From: Strigops habroptila
Lineage: Eukaryota > Chordata > Aves > Psittaciformes > Psittacidae
Assembly: GCF_004027225.2 (NCBI RefSeq)
Contig: NC_044288.2
Coordinates: 6,933,719-6,997,718, forward strand
Reading direction: 5' to 3'
DNA: 64,000 bases
Within the stretch, counting starts at the first letter, position 1. Each line of letters opens with the position of its first letter. Shown one piece after another: positions 11,301-23,300 of the stretch. Made by a program: the position numbers and the translations under genes. Below the pieces are notes generated by a model. The model saw nothing but the letters and a program-made list of their open reading frames with translations. It did no database searches and was not told the DNA's origin.

Positions 11301-14300
11301 CACCACGCAGCCACGTCCCGGTGGCACTGCTCGGTGACACTCAGCACTCACCTTCTCGGCTGCAGGTCCCGGTGGCCCGGCTGGACCAACCTTCCCTGGG
11401 AAGCCAGGGGGTCCCTAAAGAGAAGAGGGGTGTTGAGTGAGGAGACAGCCCAGCCCCACACAGCACTGACTCCAAACTCAGTGCAATGGCCTTGCTCAGG
11501 GGCTGCCCTCTGCGCTTTATCCCATGGGATGTGCCCGTGTCCCCTGGGTGGAACCCTCCATCCCATCCCGGCCCCGTGGGGACACACAGCCCGGGACACG
11601 TGCTGTGCTGGAGCATCGCTACTGCTGCCCCTTTGGGATGTACTCACCGGTGGTCCCGGGAAGCCAGGCTGGCCCTGGAAACCCTGCGGAGACACAAGGG
11701 CTGAGCAGGACCCCGACAGCCGCATCCTGCCCTGCGGGGGCCCCGGGGGTGCTCACCTGCTCCCCCTTCTCACCAGCGCTGCCCGGGAGCCCGCGCTCGC
11801 CCCTCGGCCCCTGCGGAAGAAGGGGGTGAGGTGGGTGAGGAGCATCTCGCTGCACCCACAGCCCCCCCCCGCCCCATTGCTCCCTCAGCCCCCCGGCAGC
11901 CCGTCAGAGTGGGGACCTACCGCTGGCCCTATGGGGCCGGGGAGACCGTCCAAGCCGGGGGGTCCCTGGGAAGGGGAGGAACAGGCTGGATGGTGCGGCT
12001 GGAAGGATCTCAGCCCTGGTGCCCACAGCGAGGGGGGCGCCTGGGAGAGCCCCAGCCCCGGAGCACAGCCCCAGGCGACTCACCAGCTCCCCTTTCTCCC
12101 CAGGGGGCCCCACGTAGCCACGCTCGCCTTTGATGCCCTAGGGAAGGAAGGAGATGAAGGCTCCACGCAGGAGAAGGGATGGGCTGGGACATGGGCCATG
12201 GATGGGAGTTGGGGGGACGGATGGGGTATGGGTTGGGGAAACATGGGCACAGACGTGGGATGCACAGGGCACAGATAGGACATGGGTGGGGTGAACAGAG
12301 AGGAACTGGGAATGTGTGGGACAGGGGATGGATGGGGCAGGGATGAGCCCTGCAGGGACATGGTGCTCATTGCCCACTGGGGTCCCTGCCCCAGCTGCAT
12401 CAGGGGAACTCAGCGGGCACCAGGGAGGGACATGGGGACACAGGAGGTGGCAGGGGCTGCCTGGCCCCCGCAGTACTCACAGGGAGGCCGGGAGGACCCG
12501 TCGCACCCGGGTAGCCAGGCTGCCCTGGAGGTCCCTGTGCAGGAGGAGGACGATGCTGAGCCACCTGCGGTGCCCCAGCCAGGTGCCCAAAGCCCTCCAG
12601 GCACCAGTGTCCCCACGTCCCCTCTGCCCACAGCACTCACCGGCTCCCCTTTGGCTCCAGCAAGCCCGACAGGGCCACGTTCCCCCTGGAGACCCTTGGG
12701 AGGGAGAAGAGAGGAGCTGCAGGGGGGCTCCTGCAGCCCCTGCCCCAGCTGCACCCGCGGCACAGCCGGGGACGAGGACCTGGGCACAGCCCCTGGGGCC
12801 TGTGAACTGCACCAGCCCCAGGCAGGGCCTGCTGGGCACCATGTGCCCTGGGCTCAGCACCCAAGGGTGGCCGGGGACACCCAGACATGGGCCACTGCTG
12901 TGGGCAGCACCCACGGGCAGCCCTGGAGCCACGGACAGCTCAGCCCATGAGGTGCCAGCTCCCAGCACCCCAGCCACAGACCAGGACACGCTCCAGACCA
13001 CAGCTCCAGCCTGGTTCCCAGGCACGGGTGACATGGGCTCCGCGCCATGGGAGCACTGAATGGGTTAGTGGGGTGATGTGGTGGTGGAGGCTGCACAGGA
13101 CACACTGGCACACCGCAGAGCGACGACCCACACAGACCCACAGAGACCAACAGAGACCCACAGAGACCGTGGTGTTACAGGGACATTAGTGGACGAAAGG
13201 ACAGGAGCAGGACACAACCGGCACGAAGAGCCACCGGCACAGCCCCACTGCCACCTCGTGCTAGGAGGGAGCACAGGGGGAGCAGGAGGATGAGGATGGA
13301 GGTGAGGATGGAGGTAAGGATCGAGATGAGATGGAGATGAAGATCAAGATGGAGATGAGGATCGAGGTGGAGATCAAGATCAAGATGGAGATCAAGATGA
13401 AGATGGAGATGGTGGTGGAGGCTGGCTGCCAGCAGGTCCCTGGCACACTTGACAGCAGCCTGGGGACTGCTGCTGTCCCCAGCACACGCAGGTCCCACGG
13501 CGATGAAAGGCCCCAGCACAGGGCACCGGGAAGATCATTCCCGGGTCTGCCGAGACCTCCTGCATAGGGATGGAGGAGATGAGAATGGGAAGATGGAGAT
13601 GGGGGGGAAGGTGGGGGGCAGCTGGGCTGCGGCTGCTCCCGGGGGCACGGGGACACGGGACACAGCCAAACCAAGCGGCAGCAAGAGGCACAGAGCAGAG
13701 CCGTGCTGGGTCCTTACGGGCAGTCCGGGTGCGCCAGGCGTTCCAGGAAAACCTGGAGGGCCCTGAGGGGAGAAACAGGGAGGTCACAGCCTGGAAATGG
13801 CACCCAGAGCCTGGGATGTGCCCCGGGGGTGCTGCAGAGTGGCTGGGCACGGGCTGGTTTGGCCTCAGCCTCCCACCAAGCCGGGCTCCTGCTCTGTCTC
13901 CAGGCTGGCAGCACTTCCACCTCCATCTCCAGCCTCAGTGGGAGCAGCCACGTTGTGCTGCACCTCTTGGCCATGGCCCTGGCCCTCTGCCCATCACCAC
14001 TGCCTCGGGGCAGGGCGCCAGAACCCCCCTTGTGAACTGCAGTGGGGGGGTCCAAGTCCCTCAGGACCATACCATGATGTCCACAGAGCCTGGCAGCCCC
14101 CCCACCCCGGGCAGCGTTTACTTACAATGGGCCCGGGTGGCCCTGGGGGTCCCCGAAGTCCTGGTGAGCCCTGGGGAGAGACGGGTGCATTAGATGTGAC
14201 CACAGCGGGGACAGGGACCGGCTCTGAGGGGCACTGAGAGACCCCAGCAGGGCTGGGCTGTTGGGCCCCGGTGTGGATGTGGATGCGCACGTACCTGCTC

Positions 14301-17300
14301 TCCCCTCTCGCCAGGGATACCCGGAGCGCCCGGCAGCCCGGGGTCACCCGCGCAGTGTGGGTCAGGGCTGTCACCCTGCAGGGAGCGGGGATGCATCAGG
14401 AGCCGGGGCTGGGTCTCACTCCAGCCCATGGCTGAGCCCTGCCAAGCCCCGTCAGAGCCCCCCGAAGCAGCCTCTGCTCCCCAGAGCCCCGGCTGATCCC
14501 GCGACAGGGATATGGTGCCGGGTCCAGCCCTGCAGCAGCAGCAGCGGCAGCGGGGCAGCAGCTCAGCCCCAGGGCAGGGAGAGGGTGCTGGGCAGCGCGG
14601 ATCACTCACCCGAGCCTCCTCCGCTCTCGGGAACTGCGCAAAGCACTGCAAGAAAACCCCGGAGTCACCCGGGCATCCCCTGCAGGGAGGCACTGGAGGA
14701 GCCGCGGGGCACAGAGCCCCGCATCCCGCACCCTTTGGGGCAGGACAAGCCCATCGGCCTCCCCAGGGCCCCATTGGGGTGGCAGGAGCTGTGCATGGCA
14801 GCAGGACCAGCAGGACCAGCGTGCCCAGAGCTTGCCAAGCCGCTTTGCAGTGCTGCTGTGTGAGCCGGGGCAGCGTCTCTGCGCTTCACCCCAGCAGCAC
14901 CAGGGGCTTTGGGCACCGGGATCCCCGCGGTCTGGACAAACACTCACCTGGGCACAGGTCTCGCTGCCGGGGGCGCCCGGCATCCCCCCGGGGCCCTGCT
15001 CGCCCTTGGCACCGCCGGGCACTTCGAAGGCTGCCTGCAGCTGCGCGCAGTCCCCACACAGTGTCTGGGGGGAACATGGAGGGTCAGGGGCACCCCGAGG
15101 TGCTGGAGTCCCCCGGGCACGACCCACACTCTCACCTTCAGCACCTCGATGTTCCTCTCTGCCATGATGGCCAGCGGTCCCTGGAAGAGATGCAGGAGGG
15201 ATGGGGCTGGTCCCTGTGCTGCAGGAGCAGGACGGATGGATGCAGGGGCACAGCTGGTACCTACCAGGTCTCCAGCTGGCCCAGGCAATCCCGGCAAACC
15301 GTTGTGTCCTGGCATTCCCTAAAGCCAAGGAGAGAGCTTCACCATTTAACCCCTGTGCTAAAAGCTGGGCACGATCAGTCCCTGCTCCCCTGCCGCTGCT
15401 CCCATCTCCCAGCACTCACCTGGCGGCCCGGGGCACCAGGGGGGCCGGGGGGACCGGGAGCTCCGGGAGGACCCTGCAACACCCAAGACACAAACAGAGA
15501 GAGAGGTGGGGAGGAGGTGGTGGGGATGGGGGGCTCAGCACAGCGGGGGCAGCACCCACCTGCGGACCCGGCTGCGGCTGCCAGGTCATCCCGGTCCATA
15601 GGCCTGGGGCTCCCTGGGGCAGAGGGAAAGGGAAGAGGAGTCAGAGGGGGTGAAGCAGAGCTGGGGGTGCCCATGAGTGCTCACGGTGCTTACCGGCATC
15701 CCGGCATAGCTGGGGTCCTGACGCGGGCTGGGGGGGCAGGAGCATTCCCCAGGGTCTCCCTGCAGAGAGGGGAGGTGAGGGCAGGGAAGGTGACAGGGAG
15801 GCACAAGGTGACGTGGGGGTACAGCCTGACCCCGACCCCAACTCACCTTCTCGCCCCGGGCACCCTTCTCTCCCTGCGAGGAGGAAAGCCGCAGATGTGC
15901 ATTAGCGAGTGGCCCCTGGACCCCCCCCGTGTCCCCCTCCATGGCTCAGCATCCACCTGTGCCCAGCACGTACCGGCAGCCCACTGGACCCGGGTGCCCC
16001 GGGGAGCCCCTGCTGCCCTTCGGGGCCCTGTGAGGAAGAGGATGGTGAGGAAGCTCTGGGCTCAGGTGTGGCGGATTACAGCCAGGGATGCACAGCGATG
16101 CCCACCCAGGACTTACCGGTGGCCCTGTGACACTGGTCCCTGCTGGCCCAGGGGGTCCCGCAGCACCTTTGGGCCCCGGAGATCCCTGCAGAGGAAGGAC
16201 AGCAGGAGTGGGGGGCAGTGGAGAGAGAGGGAGGGTGGGGGGATGCTCCCTTACCTTGGCACCTTTCTCTGCCGCCATTCCTGGGGGTCCCTGTGGTCCG
16301 GGGGGGCCCTGGGGGCAGGAAAGGGTTTTAGGTGCCCCCAGCAGCCCCAGCCAGCCCCTGCCCACCCAGAGAGCTGCAGTGACAGCATCATCCCCAGGGG
16401 GCTGGTGCTGCAGGGGTGTGATCCCCATTCCTGCAGGGATTAGGGGGCTGGCAGCTGCCCTTATCCCACGGCCGGGCAGCCCGAAGTCATAGAATCATGG
16501 AATGATTTGGGTTGAAGGGACCTTAAAGCTCATTCAGTTCCAACCCCCTGCCCTGGGCAGGGACACCTTCCAGTAGAGCAGGTTGCTCCAAGCCCCTGTG
16601 TCCAACCTGGCCTTGAACACTGCCAGGGACGGGGCAGCCAAAATGCTACTTACGGGTGTCCCGGGTGGTCCCATGCTCCCGGGCTCTCCCTGGGAAAACC
16701 AGAGTGTGTGAGAGCTGGCAGAGCCACATGGCATGGCACGGCACGGCACTGCACGGCACAGCATGGCACAGCACAGCATGGCACAGCACGGCACAGGCAC
16801 ATACCTGTGGCCCCGGCTGGCCGATGCCCCGCGGTCCTGGCTCGCCCTATGGAGACAGAGGGGCAGTGAGCAGCCCCTGGCCCCCCATGCCCGGCCCCCC
16901 ACGGTCCCACTCACCTGCAGCCCCTTCAGCCCCACGGGGCCCTGGACCCCCGGCAGTCCTGGCTTCCCCTACAACACACCAGCGTCACCGCAGGGCACGG
17001 TGCCACCTGCGGGCACCCCCTGCCATGGGGACGGGGCACTCACGGCTCTGCCTGGCTGGCCGATGCCCGGGGGGCCCTGGTCCCCTTTGGGCCCGGGTTT
17101 TCCTGGGATGCCAACCACATCCCCATGTGGAGCAGGACCAGGCTCACAAGCATCTCCCTGCAGAGGAGGGAGCACAGGAGGGAAGGTTGGGATGGGTGAC
17201 ACCCCGGTGACGGGACGCAGGTCCCCACACAAGAGCAGGGTCTCACCTTCTCGCCTTTGGGGCCGGCTGGACCCCTGATACCGGGCTCACCCGACAGCCC

Positions 17301-20300
17301 CGGCACACCAGCCATGCCCGGGGTGCCCGGGTCCCCAGGGCTGCCTGCGTCCCCCTGCCAGAGAGAGGGGACAAGGCTGGCACAGGGCATGGGGGGGCAC
17401 ACAGCACTCCCCCAGCCCCACAGCTGGGGGGGTCACAGCCACCCCTGCCACCGCCAGCCCCACAGGAGCCCCATCCCTAGCACCACTCACCTTCTGCCCC
17501 TTCTGCCCAGCATCACCGGGTCTGCCCTGGGGAAACAGAGCAATGGCTCAGGCTGGAGCATCCCCCAAAGGGGTACCCGCGAGGGGGTCACTCACCGCTC
17601 TGCCGGGGGGACCACCCTGGCCCCTCTCCCCCGGCGGTCCCGGCACCGCCAACACTGTGGCAGCCCCTTCGAGGGCCTGTGGCATGGGAGGGCACTGCCC
17701 ACACGGCTCCCCCTGCGGAGGGGACATCCCGGTTGGCTGGAGCGTGGCTTTGGGGGCCGGCGCTTTGGGAAGGCAGCTCACAGCCCCTCACCACTGTCCC
17801 CGTCTCAGGGCTGTGCCATGCAATGAGCTGCACAGGTCTCAGCTGGGGGAGGTTTCAGCGGGGTCCCCATCTCAGGACTCACCTTCTCTCCTTTGAGCCC
17901 CCGCACACCCGGATCGCCCTTGTCTCCCGGGAGACCCTGCATGGAGAAGCCGCAGTGGAGGTGACACTACAGCCCCCAGCACCCAGCTCCTGCACCCCTG
18001 CGTCCCAGCACCCACTCACCGGTGTGCCTGTGGGTCCCCGCTGGCCACCGTCCCCCTGGAAGACAGCAGGGTCATGGTCAGACCCAGAGGAAGCTAAACT
18101 GCCCCATCCCCATGGGGTGATGTGGCCATTCCCACTCCCTAGGGGGGTGCAGCAAGGAGGGTGGGTTTGGGGGTCACTCACCTTCTCACCCTTGATGCCA
18201 GCCAGCCTGGGGAGCCCTGCTTCGCCCTGTCCAACACCCCACGTAGTTACACACCCAGCCCCAGGGTGCCCCTCGGGCACAGGAGAGGGGGGCTCAGCCC
18301 CACGTACTCACCACTGGGTCACCCTGTAGCCCCTCGGTGGGTGCCCGCAGCAGCGCGGCGAGGACACGGTCATCGCAGGACAGGCAGGAGTCCCCCTGCG
18401 AGGACAGGGAGGGGACACGGCTCAGGGCACCCGCCAAGCTGGGGGGTGGGATGCAGGGACGGACACTCACCTTCTCCCCTTTCATCCCTTGGATGCCGGG
18501 ATCTCCCTGGGAAGGAAACACAGGAGCTGGTCCGGTGCTGCCAGCAGGGCCTGGATGGTGCTCAGAATCCCCCCCCTGCTCTGGCTGGGGATGAGCCACC
18601 CACTGGCTCTATGTCACCTACCCTGTCTCCTTTGGGTCCTGCGGGCCCAGGTCTGTCCTGGGGAGGCGGAAACAAAGAGGGAACATGAGGGATGCTGAGG
18701 GAGCCCCTGCTCTGCCCCGCGACCCCCGGGTTCAGACTCACCGAGACACCGTCCCTGCCGGGCGCTCCGGGGGCTCCCCTGGGTCCCGGTTTGCCGGGCA
18801 GCCCCATGGCACCGAGCATCCCCTCGGGGACAGTGGGACACACCTCGCACGGCTCGCCCTGCCCGTGGAGACAGTGAGACACAGCCCCGGGGTGCCCCGA
18901 GCAGCCCTGGGCCCAGGGAATGGGCTCTGCGGTGGGGCTGTGCCAGCAGGGTCTGCCCGTGCCCATCACCGTGCTAGCCTGCTGCTGCACCCACCTTGTC
19001 TCCTTTCGGCCCCAGGATGCCGGGAGGACCCTGTGGGATGAAGGCAGGGAATGAGGCTGCTTTGGCAGCCCCCAGGCCAAGGTTTGCCCTGGCAATGCAA
19101 CCAGCACCCCCCAGTCCCTGCCACCAGCTATGGCACGGGATGATCCCAGCTCCACATGAGGCCACCGGCTCTCCCAAACTCCCCTCCATGCCTGGGCTCA
19201 CATCCCATCACTGCTCCGGCCAAGCAACCCTGACCCCAAGCCAAGAAACCCGTCCCTGACCCTGGGCTTTGGCTCCAGGCTCACGGTACTCACGGGCATC
19301 CCAGGAGATCCTCCGGGTCCGGGGGTTCCCGAGCTGCCCTGGAGCCAGAGGCAGGAGAGCCCGAGCTCAGCAAGGGAGAGAGCTGCAGCCCTGGCACCCC
19401 CAGCAGCCCTGGGCTACCCCTCACCCCGGAGGGGTCCTGCCCCCAAGACAAGACTTGGGCCACCTGGCTGGGGCTTGCCTGGTCGGCAGCACCATGGGCC
19501 AGCACTGGCTCAGCTGCTTGGATCCGGCTCCAGCCGGGAATCCCCGGCACAGCCCATGGCCGTGCCAAGGGCAGCCAGCACCTCCTTTCCTCCCAGCTCA
19601 CCTTTTCTCCCTTTGGACCTGGGGGGCCACCAGGGTCTCCCTACAATGGAGAGAGGAAGGTGTTAGTCTGGGTGCCCCACTGCAGAGCCTGCTCCCATGG
19701 CAATGCAGCCACTGTGTGCCAAGCCGGGAATGCCGCAGCCCCACGGCACAGGCTCCTTACCGGCTTCCCTGGAAAGCCGATCCCAGGAGAGCCTGGCTTC
19801 CCCGGGGGCCCTGGCTCACCGGCCAGCCCCTCGGGTCCCACCAGCCCCGGGTCACCCTGGAAGGCAGAGGGGGTGTCAGTGCTGGGGATGCCCCTGGGTG
19901 CCATGGCTCCCACCCATTCACCCCCAAACCCCAGCTCTTACCTTCTGCCCCTTGGGTCCCACCACACAAATCTCTCCAGGCCGGCCCTGCCAGGGGGGAG
20001 CAGGGTGTGGGCGCTCCACACGTGCAGTGCCAGCAGGGAGGGTGGGCCAGCAGCAGGCCCCCCTGCCTGGGGGGAGCTCCAGGGGATGCCCAGGGACCAC
20101 CCAGCACTACTCACATCACGCCCCGGGCGCCCCGGCTTGCCCTGTAGTCCCCCGTCGCCCTTCTCACCCTTCTGGCCCTGCAGGACACACAGATGTCACT
20201 AACGCCACTCCCCAGGTTGCCCCCAGCAGGTCCTGGAGCCTCCAACAGCATCCCAGGACCCATGGGGCTGCTGCCCCTGCCACAATGCTGGGACCTGCAG

Positions 20301-23300
20301 ATGCACTGGACTCACCTTCTGCCCATCAGTGCCGGCTGTCCCCGGTATTCCCTGCATGGGAACAGCAGGGAAAAGTGGGTGCCCACGGATGGGCTTATGC
20401 AGGGCTTCCCTCCTGCTCCTTTCACCCCACCAGCACCCACGGAGCTGTCTGCTCAGGGCTGCACCCCCACACCCCAACCCAGGGTACACAAGAGACATGG
20501 AGGGGATGCACCCCACACTGCAGCCCCATCCATAGAGCATCACTTACCACATCTCCACGCTGCCCCTTCTCGCCCCGCGGCCCCTCGGCGCACTGGGGAG
20601 GATGAGGAGGAAGGAGTGGGGTGAGGGTGCGCAGCACCCTGGGGGGGTGCACAGAGGACTGGGGGGGTCTCACCTGCAGGGGGCCGCCGGGGTGGGTGCG
20701 CACGCAGTCAGCGCCCTGAGGAAGGGGAGAGCAGCTCAGGGGCTCTGCCTGCACCAGCCATGGCCAGGGGTGGGGAACGATGGGGGCAGGAGCAGTGGGA
20801 CCCCCATCTGCTGCCCCACAGCAGAGGGGTCCCTGCCTGGGACACTCACACGCTCGCCTTTCTCCCCCTTGCTGCCAGTGGTGCCGGGCAGACCACGCTC
20901 ACCCTTCCCACCCTGCAAGAGATGGGAGATGTGGGCAATGAGGCAGGGCGCGGGTGTCCCCATGTTCACGCATGTGCCCACAGCTCCCGGGCAGGGATGC
21001 TCCAGGCACAGCCGAAGGTCCGTGTGGCCACATTCCTGCTGGAGCCGGACTCTGTGTGTGCTGGGGGGGAACAAACTTACCTTTGGACCTGCAGGGCCAA
21101 GCGTGGCCTAGGGAGAAAGGAGAAAGATGCCCTACAGTGCCCTGAGCCCCTCCAAAGAGCATCAGGAGAGAGCCCCATCCCTGCCATGGTCACCATCCTC
21201 CCCACACCCTGTCCCCAAGTGCCACCCCAGAAGCCCCATGGAGCATGGGGGTCCCAAACACCCACCATCCCCCCCCACCATCATCCCCACGCCTCCAGCC
21301 AGAGGTTGCCATAGGAATGGAGCCACATCTGGAAGGCATCAGAGACTTTCTCTTCCCTGCAGCCAGATGTTGATGGGCTCCAGGCCAGGAGGAGCTGTGG
21401 GTCGTGGGGGGCTGACACCCCCAAACCAGCACCCCGATGGCTGTTCCCATCCCCAGCTCAGCCCAGCCTGGCCCTGGCCGTCCCCAGGTCAGGGTCCCGC
21501 TCTCCCACCAGCAGGACCGGTGCTGCCCGGTGGCACACTCACGTTTGCTGAGGCCATTTGTGACGAGCAGGGTGGGCACTGGAAGAGACGGGGATGGTGG
21601 CTTGTGCCAGCTCCACACACTACCCACAGCACCCACAGCCCTGCAGCACCTACAGCCTTGCAGCACCCACAGCTTCACAGGCTCCTGCACCCCAGCCAGG
21701 ACCAGCCCCACACCTCACCCCTCACTGAGTGTCCCCCAGTATCGGTGGGGGACCCTGTCACCCAGCAGAGCAGTGACATGGAGAAGGCGGCAGGAAGAAA
21801 AGCCAGGCAGGCTCACAGACCTCATGGCCCCAGGCCCCCCAGTCCATGCTGCTGGGCCTGATCTACACCCCAGGGGTCCCTGGCAGGGTCCCACATGGGG
21901 ATGCAGCAGCCGCGGGGGGATGAGACCACGCAGGGATGGGACATGGGGTGCACTGGAGATGCTTCCCAGCTCTGGCAGCACTCCCGAGACACTCGGAGGG
22001 AACAAAAAGGCCCTTGGCTGCGGCTGGGATCGCTCCAACAGCAGCAGCGAGTAAGTGGGGCCTCAATTCCTGCTCGGGGGAGCAGAGCAGCCGCTTCTGC
22101 AGGCACCCTGCAGCTCTGGCAGCAGCAGCAGCAAGGTCCCAAATGCAACGGGAACAGACCCAGCCTGGGGCATGGATGGGCTCCTGGCTTGGCACCAGCA
22201 TCAGTGGGCAGAAGTGGGGCAGAGCCAGCTATGCCGGCACCAGGAACTCTCCCACCTCCCCTCACCTTCTCTTTGTGATCTCCCTTTGGGCCAGTCCTCC
22301 CTGAGGTCCTCAATGGCTCCTGTGGAGAGAGAAGAGCACCCATGGGTGCTACCTGCCTGGGCACCCCTGGGTTATCCTGCCTGGGCACCCACGGGTGAGC
22401 CCTGGCTCGGGCTGAGCCCCCATACGGCAGAGCAGGAGCACCCCGAGCCGCGCTGCGGGGGATGCGGGAGCTCACCGCGCCCAGCGGCTCCTCCATGCAG
22501 AAGCAGCGGGTGTACACGCGGCCCTCGGGCTGCGGCGACATCTCGATCAGGTTGCTGCTCTGCATCAGCTCCGCTTGCCGACGGGTCTTGGGTGCTTCTG
22601 GGAGGCACTGCTGGGAGAAAGAGGGGTGCTGGGGGGTGCTGGGGTGAGAGCCGGGAGCACCCCGTGCAGTTCAGGAGGGGGATGCATCCAGCACCATGCC
22701 CCACGCTGGCCATGGGGGCAGGCGTCAAAAGCCACCCCTGGCCTGGCGGAGAGCCGCATCCACGACCACCACAAGTAGGTGAGCTCTGCCCTCACCATGC
22801 CTCAGTTTCTCTATGGGGAAAACCTCCTGTTAGGCAACGGCGGGGCTGGCTGGGTCCGGGGGGACTCACCCCACTGGCTGAGATCTCGCAGCACCCCTCC
22901 TGCTTGGCCAGCTCGGCGTCGCAGTAGATCTGAGCTTGCTGGAGGTCGAACTGCAGCGGGACAGGGCGGGAGGTGAGGGGCAGGTGGGAGGGGTGCTGCA
23001 GCCACCCGGCCCCCGGCACTCACCCGCACTGAGGTGCCGCGCGTGGCGTCCAGCCCCAGCAAGGCATTGCCCTCCGCGGCCAGCGCCCGCCGCGCTGCCA
23101 GCGGCTTGGAGGAGATGGAGGCGCAGTCGAGGTGCACGGAGATGGCGCGGCTCTGCACCGCCACCACCACCTTGTGCCACGACCCGTCGAACAGGGACGC
23201 CACGGCCTTCCCGGTGAACACAGCGCTGACAAACGTGGATCCTGGAGCCCTGGCTTGAAATTCCAGGCTCTTCTCGGGGCCGTGCACAGCCAGGGAGAGC

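Larger units (their letters stand above)
8396..16308 (-). other. COL16A1: COL16A1 exons 35-70: C-terminal collagenous domains and NC1
   Basis: Exons: E35 16255-16308, E36 16117-16185, E37 15974-16027, E38 15847-15873, E39 15694-15759, E40 15560-15613, E41 15420-15473, E42 15265-15318, E43 15136-15180, E44 14948-15064, E45 14610-14645, E46 14295-14375, E47 14126-14170, E48 13718-13762, E49 12641-12694, E50 12481-12534, E51 12084-12137, E52 11921-11965, E53 11757-11810, E54 11648-11683, E55 11352-11414, E56 11138-11209, E57 10915-10968, E58 10776-10820, E59 10539-10583, E60 10371-10424, E61 10240-10293, E62 10054-10104, E63 9857-9946, E64 9707-9742, E65 9544-9588, E66 9269-9457, E67 9115-9181, E68 8851-9027, E69 8689-8766, E70 8396-8598. 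E43-E45 encode a largely non-helical stretch ([20 protein letters not shown]). Only the last three junctions leave phase 0. Confidence 0.93.

Noticed and set aside
14512-16443. 643-codon plus-strand open frame
   Set aside because: It is antisense to COL16A1 exons 36-46; GC-rich Gly-X-Y coding leaves the opposite strand open. The product is low-complexity Pro/Gly/Arg/Ser with no domain.
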